Shown: in pieces, positions 37,011 through 60,815 of the stretch | Position numbering within the stretch: position 1 is the first letter of the stretch | How the letters are laid out: the number at the start of each line of letters is the position of its first letter | Origin: Sternotherus odoratus | Taxonomy: Eukaryota > Chordata > Testudines > Kinosternidae | Assembly: GCA_032164245.1 (NCBI GenBank) | Contig: JAVMKO010000021.1 | Span: forward strand, 9,802,285 to 9,866,284 | Length of the DNA stretch: 64,000 bases | Reading direction: 5' to 3' | Position numbers and translations under genes: made by a program | The notes under the pieces: generated by a model | Told to the model about the DNA's origin: nothing | Seen by the model: the letters and a program-made list of their open reading frames with translations, nothing else | Databases searched by the model: none

Positions 37011-38439
37011 ATCTAGAGCTCGAGATGGATTGTTCTAGCTCCCCCACCCCATCCAAACCCCGAACTCCCTCAGTCCTATGTGGCTTGTGACACAGAAGTC
37101 AGGGCAGTCATTCTAGGTTGTGACCTACATTCAGCCTGGGTTGAGCTGAGCATTTGTAGTTCATTTGGGATCATGCCAGCAGGGTAGATCCATGATACAA
37201 GGGCTGATGCAAGTTGGTCCTCCAGTGCCGGCCCACAATTACCTAGAAACGCCTCCATGGCGTTCCGTTTTCACGTCTTTGGTACTTGTGATGTCACACC
37301 TGGGAGTTCTCCAGCCATGGCTGGAGACTTACAGGGTAGACAAGACCTGAAATTCTAATATTACAATCCCCCGAGCCAAATAAAACCTATTTGGAAGGGG
37401 AAAGCGAGGAAGCTTTCAGGCCTTTCTCTCTGAAGCAAAGAACGGGAACAACGCTCCCCAATATTTCCCCACTTTCTAGGTCTCCATTAAGAAACATCCC
37501 TTCTAAGAGCTGTTAGCATCTCTGAAGCTTCCAAACCAAGCGGCAAAGATTTTGCCAGCCCACCTTTGCTCTAACTGCTCTCCACCTCGTTTGGACAGGA
37601 GCATCTGCTTAGTTTCCGATAACATAGGTTTCTGTTTTAACCATGCCTAGTTCATGTATAGCTCACCAGCCAACAAATCAAATGTAACATTTAAAATCGA
37701 TACAATAGGGACCCTTCACAATACGACTTCTCTGTTCGTGAACAAGGGTGTGTGTGCAGATATGTTCACATAACCTCGCGTAGATCTACACACACACACA
37801 CATCCTGCAATAAGAACCACGTGAGCAACCACTGTGCCTCTTAAGAGCCCCTTGACTTCAATGGGGCTCTGCATAGGTACAAGGATCTGTGGTATAGATG
37901 CCGATGCAGGATCAGGACTGTGAGCACAATCACACAAAGTCATACACACAGACACACACACACACACACATTCAGTCACCCAGATGTATAGGCCACATCC
38001 TCACAACAAAACCTATATTGCGGATGTGTTAAGGATACAGCAGAAAGCAAAGAACCCCTGGAAATTCACAGTTAGCTGAGCAGGGCATTCCATGCACGGA
38101 CACACATGGGGCCTGGTCCAGTACCTGCTGAAGGCACTGACAAATCTCGACTCACAGCAGGATCCAGCCCGGGGTGAAGGTTCACAGGCCAGAATCGATA
38201 GTTAGAAGCTTCCCTAACACAGGCCCTAGGTGTGGGCACGAACTGGAATCTGTGCTGATTCATTCAGATGCCGCGCAGGGATATCGTCTAAGACGATTCA
38301 GAAGCATTTGCAGAAGTACCCGCCGAGACCTCGCTCTTGTGACCACGAGCAGTGCTGGGGTGGCCCAGTGAGAGCCAGGGTTTCACTGATGCTTCCCAGC
38401 CCTCCGATGTGTCCTCATTCAAATGCATTCATCGGCTAT

Positions 38440-40779
38440 GTGCCTTTATGGGAAGAGAATCTAAGGGGAAAAGGAGTTGAGGGGAGCTGGCTGTTTCACA
38501 AGGAGACCATATTAAATGCACAACTGCAAACTATCCCGATGAAAAGGAAAGAGCAGAAGACTAGTAGGAGGCCAATATGGTTCCATCAGGAGCTCTCTAA
38601 TGACCTGAAGACCAAAAAGGAATCCTACAAAAATTGGAAATACGGACAAATTGCCAGGGAGTTAAAAAAAGAATAGCAGGAGCAGGCAGGGAGAAAATCA
38701 TAAAGGCTAAAGCACAAAATGACTTCTACCTAGCAAGGGACATAAAAGGCAAAAAGAAGAGGCTTTATAAATACAGTACATTGGGAGCAAGAGAAAGATG
38801 AGGAAAAGCATAGGCCCTCTTCAGTGGGGAAGGAGATCTGATAACTCCACTGAGGTGTTAAATGCCTATTTTGCATCAGTCTTCACTCAAAAGAGTAACG
38901 GTCACTCAGCACAATTAATATTAACAATAAGGGGGAAGGAGGACAAGCCAAAATAGGAAACAAACAGGTTATATAATATTTAGATAAGTTAGATGTATTC
39001 AAGTGGTCAGGACCTGATGAAACTCAGCCTATGGTACTTAACAAACTAGCTGAAGCAATCTTGGAATCCTTTGCCATTATCTTTGTAGGATGTATGAGGT
39101 CCCAGAGGACTGGAGAAGGGCAAACATAGAACCCAGCTTTTAAAAGGAGAACATAGATGACCAGGGAATTATAGATCAGTCAGTCTAACTTCGATATGTG
39201 GAAAGGAACTAGAACAAAGTATTAAAACAATCAATTCATAAGCACTCAAGAGTTATAACAGAATTATAAGGAATAGCCAGCATGGATTTGTCAATGAATC
39301 AGGCCAAACCAACCTAATTTCCTTCTTTGACAGGGTTACTGGCCTAGTGGATAAGGGTGGAGCAATAGACATGATCCATCCAAGTAAGGCTTTTGACACA
39401 GTCTCTCATAAGCCAACTAGATGAAATCAAAATAAGGTGGTTGCACAAGTGATTGAAAGACCATACTCAACGGGTCCATAGTCAAACTGGGAGGACATAT
39501 CTCATGGGGTCCCACATGGGTCAGTCCTAGCTCCAGTACTAGTCAATAGTTTTATTAATGATTTGGCTAACGAAGTAGGAAATATTATTATTAAATCTGC
39601 ATATGACACCAAGCTGGGAGGGGTTGCAAGCACTTTGGAGGACAGGATTAGCAACCTTGACAAATTGGAGAATTGGCCTGAAATCAACAAGATGAAATTC
39701 ACTAGTAACAAGTGCAAAGTACTTCACTTAGGAAGGAAAAATCAGCTACAAAATGGGGCATAACAGGCTAGGTGGTAGTACTGCTGAAAAGGATCTGGAA
39801 GTTATGGTGAATCACAAACTGAATATGAATCAACAATGTGATGCGATTGTGAAAAAGACTAAGATTCTGGGTGTGAATTAACGGAAGCGTTGTACGTAAG
39901 GCATGGGAGGTAATTGTCCCGCTCTGCTCAGCGGGGAGGCCTCATCTGGAGTACTGTGTCAAATTCTCAGTGCCACACCATTAGAAAGATGGGGACAAAT
40001 TGGGTAGAGTCCGGAAGAGAGCAACAAAAATGACAAAAGGTTAAGAAAATCTGAAATAAGGAAAAGTCAAAAACGGGCCTGTTTAGTCTTGAGAAAAGAA
40101 GTCTGAGGGGGGAATCTGCTAAGAGTCTTCAGATCTATTTTTACAAAGAGGACTGGGATCAATTGTTCTGAAGGTACGACAAGAAATTATGGGCTTTATT
40201 AGCAGCAAGAGAGATTTAGGTTAGATATTAGGAAAAAACATTGTAACTTTAGGGGAAGGGAAGCTCTGGAATAGGCTTCCAAGGGAGGTTGTGGAAACTC
40301 CATCACTGGAGGTTTTTAAGAACAGGTTGGACAAACACCTGTTCAGGGATGGTCTAGGTCTGGGATCGGCAACCTTTAGCATGGGGCCCATCAGGGAAAA
40401 TTGCTGGCGGGCCAGGATGGTTTGTTTACCTGCAGCATCCGCAGGTTCGGCCGATCCCAGCTCCCACTGGCTGCGGTTCGCCGTCCCAGGTCAGTGGGGG
40501 GCTGCGGGAAGTGATAGCCAGCACATCCCTCGGACAGTACCACTTCCCACAACCCCCATTGGCCTGGAACGGCAAACCCTGGCCAGTGGGAGCTGGGATC
40601 GGCCGAACCTGCGGACGCTGCAGGTAAACAAAGCGTCCCGGCCTGCCAGCAGATTTCCCTGACGAGCCCCGTGCCAAATGCCGATCCCTGGCCTAGATGT
40701 ACTAGGTCCTGCCTTGGCACAGGGGGCTGCACTAGATGTCTTCTCAAGGTCCCTTCCAGCCTGACATTTCTATGATTTT
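38440..40779 (+). mobile_element. CR1-clade LINE, 5'-truncated and inactive
   Basis: About 2.0 kb of CR1 ORF2 3' half plus 3' end, interrupted by the palindromic hAT-like insertion at 40360-40690. In order, in broken frames: the linker between endonuclease and RT (RRPIWFHQELSNDLKTKKES near 38565-38625); a GPDE block near 39010; the SVSLTSI block near 39176; SQHGFVNESGQTNLISFF near 39280-39327; a SKAFDTVSHK block near 39383; a decayed catalytic region (SAYDTKLGG near 39596 in place of FADDTKLGG); and KCKVLHLGRKN near 39712. It ends in CATTTCTATGATTTT (40765-40779), the CR1 3' hallmark. Many stops and frameshifts. Confidence 0.9.
40352..40698. mobile_element. Palindromic hAT-like MITE nested in the CR1, with 8-bp TSD
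   Basis: The element is 40360-40690. Termini CTGGGATCGGCA and TGCCGATCCCTG are inverted repeats with one mismatch. The whole 331 bp is an imperfect palindrome: GCAGGTTCGGCCGATCCCAG near 40440 recurs as its reverse complement near 40595-40614, and TTTACCTGCAGC near 40425 as GCTGCAGGTAAA. It is flanked by GTCTAGGT and GCCTAGAT (6/8), a decayed 8-bp TSD. It interrupts the CR1 tail exactly where an unbroken CR1 end would read through. Confidence 0.85.
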
Positions 40780-41219
40780 GCGTTTTACCCAAAAGCAGGA
40801 GGCTTTGCTCAGTCGCCAGTTTGATCATTTCTCCCCACAAAGCAAATGTGGAGAATTTAAAAATGGACAAAGCGCTTTGAAAAGACCCAACAGAGAGGGA
40901 AAATAGCTGAGTAATATTTATTTCTGTTCCCCTTATTGATTTAGTAGAACTTAGCTGGCAGCTTGGAAAAGCTCCTGCTTTCCCAGGGATTCAGATGGGT
41001 GTTGAATGCTCTCCATCCATCAGCAGTGGTCTGATCTCCAATGAAGTCAATGGGAAGATTCCAGTTAATTTCAATAGGCCTGGGATAGGGCCCCTGGCTG
41101 ACGAGACAGCAGCTTCCCAGTGTTTCATTAATTCTTCTTTCCTGTTCTATTTAACACCTTATAGCTTGTTCCTCTTCTCTGCAGCATAGTTACATTGGGC
41201 TGTAAAACTGGAGTTTTCG

Positions 41220-41640
41220 AAGTCATAGAGTTTCAGGCCTGGAGACACTAGTACACTGTCTTCTCCGTATTCCTGTATCTCATGGGCCTTTAAACACCAG
41301 CCAGCCACTCCACCACTAGAATCAGACCCAAGGTATTACAGCCCTCAGCAGACGAAACTACTGGGTGCCACAGGCAGAGAACAGGAGGGACCAAAGTGAA
41401 CCAATCCCCAAGGCTTCTTCCATGGCAGGAAATTGATTAATGAGATATACCCAGATAATACTCCTGGCAAGCGATCTGCAGGCACTCCATGCTAGAGGAT
41501 GGAAAAAACCCAAAGGGCCCTGCCAATCTGACCTAGGAGGAAATTCCTTCTTGATCTTGACTATGATGATCAATTAGGTCCTGAGCATGTGAGCAAGACC
41601 CCCCAGCTAAGCACCCGAGAGAGAGAATTATTAGTGCCAG
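41220..41640. repeat. Interspersed repeat remnant, family unresolved
   Basis: The segment around GGAAATTCCTTCTTGATCTT and GATCAATTAGGTCCTGAGCA resembles a common reptile repeat; boundaries and class are not determined. Confidence 0.4.
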
Positions 41641-42875
41641 TTCAACCATGTTAGCCAGTGTCCCATCTTTTCACCTAAGTATGTAGGGGAGAAATCTTTA
41701 AGAGCACGAAAGACAAGTAGGCGTCTGGGTCCCATTGAAAGTTGCTGAGCGTTGAGTGCTTAACTGCTGTTTGTACCTTTGAAAAGCCACCTCCTTGTGC
41801 CAGCCTGCCGCCTGCTTAAACAGACATTTGCACGGGGCTGCACCAGAGAGGGGGGGGAAAAACAATTACAAATGAGCTGCGCACACAGCTGCACCACTTT
41901 GTTTTAGAACAGATGCCCTGGCTGATAACAGATCCAGCATTTTCAAAAGCAGCCTCTGATTGTAAGTACCCCAGCCGGAGACACCTGGGTCCTGGTGTTG
42001 TACACACGGCTCCCATTGACGTCATTCCAGTTGTGGGTGCGGAATGTCTGTCCCCAGGTGTCTCCAGTTGGGTTCCCAGGCAAGGAAGCGCCCGACGTAC
42101 GTGGCCACTTTAGACAAATCGATCCGAATACAGAGGGACCCAGAGCATAGCCTGGGAAAAACCCAGCTTCAGCCGGTGTCAATTGCAATGTGCCGATCTC
42201 TCGCAATTTTATCTCCACTCGCTCCCATGATATTTAGTGTTCCTAAAGCCCCAGGTCGGGAAATCCTGATATGACATGAGGAGCTCAGGTTTCATTAAAA
42301 ACATACAAAAAAAAAAGATAAGTTTCTAGTTCTCATGGCTGCAGAAAAAACCCCAAAGGCTCACAAACCCCAAAGGCAAAGAGAAAAACCTCATGATTTT
42401 AAGCCAATCTCGGGCTATTTAGCGGCCCGATTCATGGTTCTGGAATGCTCACGGTGGACAATATTGAACTTGGCTGCCAGTGGCGCCACTCCGGCTGAGG
42501 TGCCCGACCGGCTGCTCCAGCCCGAAATACTTTGCCAACTTAAATACATGCCAGCGTGAAGTTAAAGGGAAACTCTCAATGTCAAAAGCCACATTTCAGT
42601 CTAAGCGCTTTCCCCCCGCTGCTGTTACAAGTAAAGTCTAAGCTTAGTAGAGATGAAATGTGCTAGAGAGAAAATAATTCTCTGGGCCTGATTTTTCATC
42701 CAGGTTGATGAAAATAGAAGGAACTATGCTGGTGTGAAACCAGTACGACTGAGTGGAGAACCAGGCTTCTCAGCTTGTTCCAGTTGTGCATTTCCCTCTA
42801 TACCAAATGGCAGGGGGGCTCAGGAGTGGGTGTATTTACCTGCTACTGCTGGGAACTCATTCTTACAAACTATGG

Positions 42876-43186
42876 CTGGGTCTACACTGCCACTTTCAGT
42901 GCTAAAACCTGTGTCGTTACGGGGTGTAAACCACCCCCCACTGACCAAGCGTTACGGGGTGTAAACCACCCCCCACTGACCAGGGTTTTAGCACTGAAAA
43001 GCACCAGTATAAACACAGCTTTATTGCTGGGAGCCGCACTCCTGGTGATAAAACCACCACCGCTTGTTCGGGGTGTTTTTTTTAATCATTGGGAGAGTTC
43101 TATCACTGCGATAAAGCGTGACTACACTGCCCATGTCACAGCGCTGCTGCAGCCGCGCTGTGAAGTGGGCAGTGTAGACGTAACCT
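42876..43186. mobile_element. hAT-like MITE with terminal inverted repeats and an internal 35-bp duplication
   Basis: Ends GCTGGGTCTACACTGCCACT and AAGTGGGCAGTGTAGACGTA are inverted repeats, the GGGTCTACACT...AGTGTAGAC type common in turtle genomes. Inside, CGTTACGGGGTGTAAACCAC through CTGACCA occurs at 42915-42947 and again at 42950-42982, a clean tandem duplication of 35-bp period. Confidence 0.8.
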
Positions 43187-43409
43187 GACTGGCGTTAAGA
43201 GGACTTTGTCCATTTCAAATTCAAGGAGAGGGAGAAGGAACTCAAGGACCCAGAGCCAGGGCTAAATGAGATATGCTCAAAGGAGGAATGGAAAACAAAT
43301 GGTGAGTTGATGAGACAGTGAGATGCAGGCAGGCTAGTCCGGGGGGAAGAGGAGGGGCTCTCATATCGCTAGAGACAAGGTTAAATGCAAGGTGCAAACA
43401 CTGAGAGAG

Positions 43410-43560
43410 AAAGGCTGCTCTCATGGTTAGGGCACTAACCTAGAGAGACACAGATGTGATTCCCTGCTCTGCCACAGATGCCCTGTGTGACCTCTGGCAA
43501 GTCGCTTAGTCTCTCTGGGCTATAGTTCCCTATCCCCAGGCCATTGCAGGCCATTGTGTG
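43410..43560 (+). repeat. tRNA-derived SINE
   Basis: CTCATGGTTAGGGCACTAAC (A-box area), a degenerate B box (GTGATTCCC), then CTGCTCTGCCACAGATGCCC, TGTGTGACCTCTGGCAAGTC and GCTTAGTCTCTCTGGGC, the standard amniote tRNA-SINE body. Confidence 0.6.
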
Positions 43561-45419
43561 CCCCCACGCCAGTATCCATTACATGACCACCTGAAATGAA
43601 CCAAGCCGACAGTCTCTATTCAAGGAACCACCTCTCATCTTAGCTTCCGCGTTTCTCCTGCACCAGACACCGTCGCAATTCAATGTAAAGCCTCAGAGAC
43701 AGGCAAGGCCCCCTCAGCCCGGATTCCAACCCCCTAGGGCCCGGCACCTGCGAGTTTTGAGCTCTCTCCCCCTTCGTGGATTTCGAAGGGAGCTGGGGGG
43801 TGCTCGCACTGTGCAGGGCAGACCGATGGCGAGGGAGGCAGAGGCGGGAAATGCCCTAAGCCAGGCTTTTCCGTGGCTGTGGGCTGACCTTTCCAGACTG
43901 ACTCACCGGGTGGCGTTCCCCCGGCCCCCGATTTATGCTGTGCTCAGCGGTTGTGGGAGGACCATGCTTCCCAGGTGGCTTGTGCGGCTAACGCAGAAAG
44001 GGGGCTTTCCGCTGGCAAGGCCCACGTTTGCCAGCCCGTCCCCGACACACACACTCCCACCTGCTGTTTTGCACATACCACATGTTTGTCTATCTGTGCC
44101 ACCCACACTCCTGGGCGTGCCGTTACAGGAGCACGTCAGCATTCGTTGTTGCAGACACTGGGGCTAGCGTCGTCTGTTTGCTGGGGCGATTTTGCCCCTT
44201 TGGCTAATTCTTGATTACGAGGAACCGGTCGTGCACGTTGAAACGGTTGAGAATGGCGGGTGCTCTGCCCCCTTGGAAAATCACGGCCTCCGGGGGTCTC
44301 AAGTCAGGCTCCTGAAAAAAGGAGCCAGCCAAAAGTCATCACCCTGGCTGAACACTTGTCCTGAAGGACTCGGAGTTGGGCCTGGGAACAAACAACGCCC
44401 CCGCCTGTGCCTCCGCTAGTAACTCCCGTCTGTCCTTAGCGCATGGGGAAGCTGGAAATGGGAGGGAATGAAGCAGCGGGGGTCAGAGAAAATGTGGAAC
44501 ACATACCGGGACAGAGAGAACACCAGATCCATACCGGGACAGTGTATTGTCCGTAGCAAGGATCAGACCCCTGGGAGAAGGGACGAAGCTACGAATTCCC
44601 AAGGTTGGGCACTCTAGCTGGTTCTGCTGGCTGGGGCAGCTTGTCTTGTTCTGTCTTCCCAGGTCTTGCTCCTGGAATCAGGGAGCTCTGTGGAGAATGG
44701 GCTTTTCAAGGGCTGAATGGCTGAAGTTCCTAAACGGCTCTCTGCATCGGGGTTGATCCTTTGAATGGGGCTAATTGGCAGCTGCGTCACTTGGGGATGT
44801 GATTTCTGGGCCCTCTCCAGGGCTATGCAGAGCTAGGTCGGCCCCTGGAGGGGGACTGAAGATGACGCTGGGGCTTTAAAAGCCGGAGTCTGTTCAGCTT
44901 TGAGCCAATGTCTTGGTGTGGTGTTAAGGGCCCTGTCGTGCTGTATTTAGGCATAACACCAAGGACCTGCTTGCTTATGGTCATTAAAGAGTCAATCGTG
45001 TTGTTTGCATGATCAATGTCCTGGCCAGATTCCAACATAGATAATTACGTTGGGCCTGCCTCAATTCCCTTCGCAGTCCCCGTTCCATCACTTCCTGTCC
45101 TAAACTCTTGGGCGAGGGTGCCGCGGTCTGATAAACGGCGGCTCCGTTCTGTCCCAGAGACGGCTGCGTTTCTGTGGTGGCAGGTGAAGCAGTGACTACG
45201 CCGTTAATATCTCAGGCTGTGAAGTCTGTAAAGCACTTTGCCTTGCTTGGGATGGGAAGTGCAGTTGAAATGTAAGAGGATATTACCACTGATTGACTCC
45301 CCTCCACTCCTCAGACAGAGGGAGCTAATTACTGTGTGTGTGAGAGTATGGAGCATCCGTCAGTGCTGTCCTGCTCCATGCACAGAGCCTGAGAGTCTGT
45401 GCAGCCACCTGCTACAGGG

Positions 45420-45545
45420 GCTGTCTCTCTTTAGCTCAAGCTGTACAGACTCACCCTTTTAGCTTTGGAGGTCCCGGGTTCAAATTCCCCAACCCCGATG
45501 GCAGCTGTGACTCATGTACAGACTCTCCCAGCCCTTTGCACTTCC
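45420..45545 (+). repeat. Turtle-type tRNA-derived SINE (pol III)
   Basis: A-box TTAGCTCAAGCTGTACAG at about 45431-45448, and B-box GGTTCAAATTCC at 45477-45488 at tRNA-like spacing, with GGAGGTCCCGG between. The region does not fold into a full tRNA cloverleaf, so I call a SINE. It resembles the cryptodiran turtle pol III SINE from memory. Confidence 0.6.
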
Positions 45546-46042
45546 ACCAGGAGGGCTGGTCACAGTCATGCTCTGGAGAGCTTGAGAGACTGCTCCTCCG
45601 GGGGGGGGGCAGATATCGAAGTGACCTGTGCCTTTAAGGACTGAGCTTCCCAGAAAGAGAGGATGGGTGGGGCTCTGGGAAGTGACAACTGAAGACCACC
45701 CATCAACCTAGAAAGGGAGGGGAGGCCCACAGGCATAGTTCCTCCTTAAATGCCCCCTGGGTGGGGATGGGCCCATGCTATACCTCAGCTCCACACCTGA
45801 GCCTATGAGGATCAACCCCTAGTTCTTCCCTGATGCTATTGAGGCCTCCTTGAGAGCCAGGGAGGAGACTGGATTCCAACCCAGCCTGATACGTGTGGCG
45901 AGACTCTTCACCTGGATTCCAGGGACGCCGGTCTGCATTTGGTTTGTGCTGGGTTGTTCCGATCCCCCTGGGCGAGGAATGAAGACCCGGAAACTCCCTT
46001 TCCACAGCCTCTGGCTCTCACCCCCCTCTTCCTGCAGGGACC

Positions 46043-58370
<12,328 letters not shown>

Positions 58371-60815
58371 TGAGCCCCCCGAGCCAGGGTTGGCGATGTC
58401 CCCGCTTTGGGATGTGCGGGGTGGGTGGGGAAACGGTCCCTGTACATTAGCTCCTCAAAGACTCACAGCTCAGGCCCGGGCCTTTGGTTCCCAGCCTAAC
58501 CCCTGGCAGAAACTCATCTGTCCCCCTCCCGGCCGTGAAGGTGTTTCTGGAGCGCACACTCACGCAGCTGATTCTTCTCGAGTCTCGGATCACAGGGGAC
58601 GCGTGTTTTCTGACAAAAGAGCTGCCTGACCCAGAGGGCTGCGAGGTTTCTATCTGCGCTGCATGTGCCGGCACACACATGCTAGAGCATCCACACAAAC
58701 ACCGGGGGCACACCTGTATGCCCACAGCACCGTACATGGGCTCATTCAATGCACACATACCCAATATGTGTGTGTGCGCGCATGAGCCGTAAACACCCAG
58801 ATATTCAGCTATGCAGATGCACACAAAGGCTTAGGTGTGTAGACACACCCGCACGGTACAGATACACCCGAACATGCAGTGCGCCTAGTACAGAGAACTA
58901 AACAGTCAGGCCTATATCTCTGGCAACTAAAATCATAGTTTTGCCCCAGTACGATGCAGAAGCCAAGTTCTTTTGCAGCTCCAGGCGACGGGTGACACTC
59001 AGAGCCCACCACAAATTGCACAGGAACCAAAGAACCCCTGATCAGCACTGATCTTCCAGCATGAGCGGCTCAGAGAGCGGCAGTGTGGAGCACCTGATGT
59101 CCCTTCCATCCTACCCATGGATTCCCCATGCTGGATTTCCCCAGTGCGGTTTCTTTCCCGGGTGAAGATGGATGGTGGGTCAGTGCCAAGGGGTTCTGCC
59201 AGCCTTGTGATAGCGCTGTGATCAACGCCCACAAGTCGCTGACTCCCCACAGCTGCTCTAAGGGGACGCAGGGCCCCCTTGGGCAATGTATCAGAGGCAA
59301 AAATCTCTTCACACCAGAGCCAGACTGGCTCTGGGACACCACTGCCCAGGTCTATCTGTCCCAGTGCCCGCGAGGCAGCCCTGCTCGCTTGCTCGTTTTC
59401 ACTCTGAACCCACACAATGGGTCCCAGAACCCTTTAGAAAGTTGGTAAAGCAGTCGCCCAGTTCAACCATTTTAGCAAAGGGAGAGAGGAATGACTAGGC
59501 AGGAGGAAAAGGAATGGATCTCAGCTCAGACTGCAAACGACCTGGGGAGTCAGAGAGATACAGGAGGCTGTTTCAACCAGCAGGAGGTGCAGAGGCCAAA
59601 CCTCTTCTGGTTTCTCTGCACCATTGAATGTGACATTAGTGTCCTGGAAAGTCAATAGAGACAAGTTCAAACCACAAACATTGAGATCCAGAAGTGGGCT
59701 CAGAATTTGACCCAGTCTGGACTCATCCCTACCAGCAGGGGTTCTGCATAGTCTCACCAAACGCTTGTTTGAGAGAACCCTTCCCAGCTGCCTGTTTTAG
59801 GAACGAGCCACCCTGGATGACCAGCCTGTGCAGGACTCTTATTTCTCATTGTACTTTAAAGCCCTGTCTTGTGTTGCTCTTTGATTTTCAGTAAATAAAC
59901 ACCTTTGAACCTGCTTCCTCCATTCCGGGGTACCCAGTAAGGGGGCACTGGTGTCACAGTTTCAGGATAGCTGTAGCAGTACTCCCCATGCATGGTCCAT
60001 ATTAAGCTTCTCCCAGTCGTCATGTCTCTTGGGCAGAGACCTGTGTCTCACTCCTTCCTCACCAGAGATTTTAAAGCTACACAGTCCCCTGGTTTACCAT
60101 GTCAAATTCCCAGCAAGCCAGTCTGCCTAAAAGCACAGCGCCTGTGCTCTGCTTTCTCTCTACAGGCTATGCCCAGTGTATTGCCCAGAGGTTTACGTTT
60201 CCACCCAGTTCTGGCTAAGCAAGCACATTTGTTTTTAAGGTAAAAGCATTAAAGCAAAAGAAGATCCTACATGCATGCTAGAAAGCTTACCGGAGGTCAT
60301 CCCCCAACTCCAACCTATGGCTCTGGTAGGTGTCAGTCCTTCAAAATTGGTTGTTCCTGTGGTTACAAGTTCATATCCAACAACGATCCAGAACCCAGGC
60401 TGGGAAGACCAAGTGTTTCTGTATGCTGCTCGCTCGTGTCTTTCTTGGCCTTCTGTAACAGGTAATCAGCAGACACTCACACTCTCCTTAGGGTGTAAAA
60501 GGCTGGGTTTTTGCATAACCAGAGTTGTGGAATTTGCATTAACCTTCCCCTAGGCATTCTCAGGAAATCCACTTAATATTTATTGTCCTATTGCCTGGCC
60601 CATTTTCAATATAGTCTTTTGAACTCCCCAGTTTCACGTCACATTCCCCCCAGAGAGGTTACAGAGAGTCCCAGCCCACCATAAAACATAAACTTAATAG
60701 AACTAAGTTTTGCAAGGATCTAGCAGGAACTCCTTGTCACAACTGGCATGCGGGGGAGCTAGGGTGACACCTGTTAAGGAGTCCCTAGGTGAGGGATCTG
60801 GGGTTGTGACATGAC
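58371..60815. other. LCK 3' flank, no gene; possible LTR-type sequence
   Basis: No coding exon recognised. CA-rich sequence lies at 58660-58880. The first canonical AATAAA after the LCK stop is at 59894-59899 (GTAAATAAACACC), about 1.5 kb away. It may be the LCK signal or belong to a degraded LTR-like repeat, since the stretch 59700-60780 has the look of retroviral debris, though I could not find termini or TSDs. The LCK transcript end is therefore unresolved. Confidence 0.45.

Larger units (their letters stand above)
28485..46037. other. Gene-poor, repeat-rich interval between FAM167B and LCK
   Basis: 17.5 kb with no convincing protein-coding exon. It contains CA-rich tracts (28540-28600, 34580-34940, 37790-37970), SINE, LINE and hAT-like insertions and several minisatellites listed separately. 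The 5' non-coding exon(s) and promoters of LCK must lie here or further upstream, because the first coding exon of LCK opens with an acceptor site; I could not identify them. Stretches with nothing recognised: 32500-33700, 33950-34550, 44200-45400. Confidence 0.6.

Noticed and set aside
38230..38676. 148-codon frame on plus
   Set aside because: Its second half is the CR1 ORF2 linker region, a dead LINE remnant.
45431..45488. Possible tRNA gene (A and B boxes)
   Set aside because: No complete cloverleaf or anticodon arm; box spacing and tail fit a tRNA-derived SINE.
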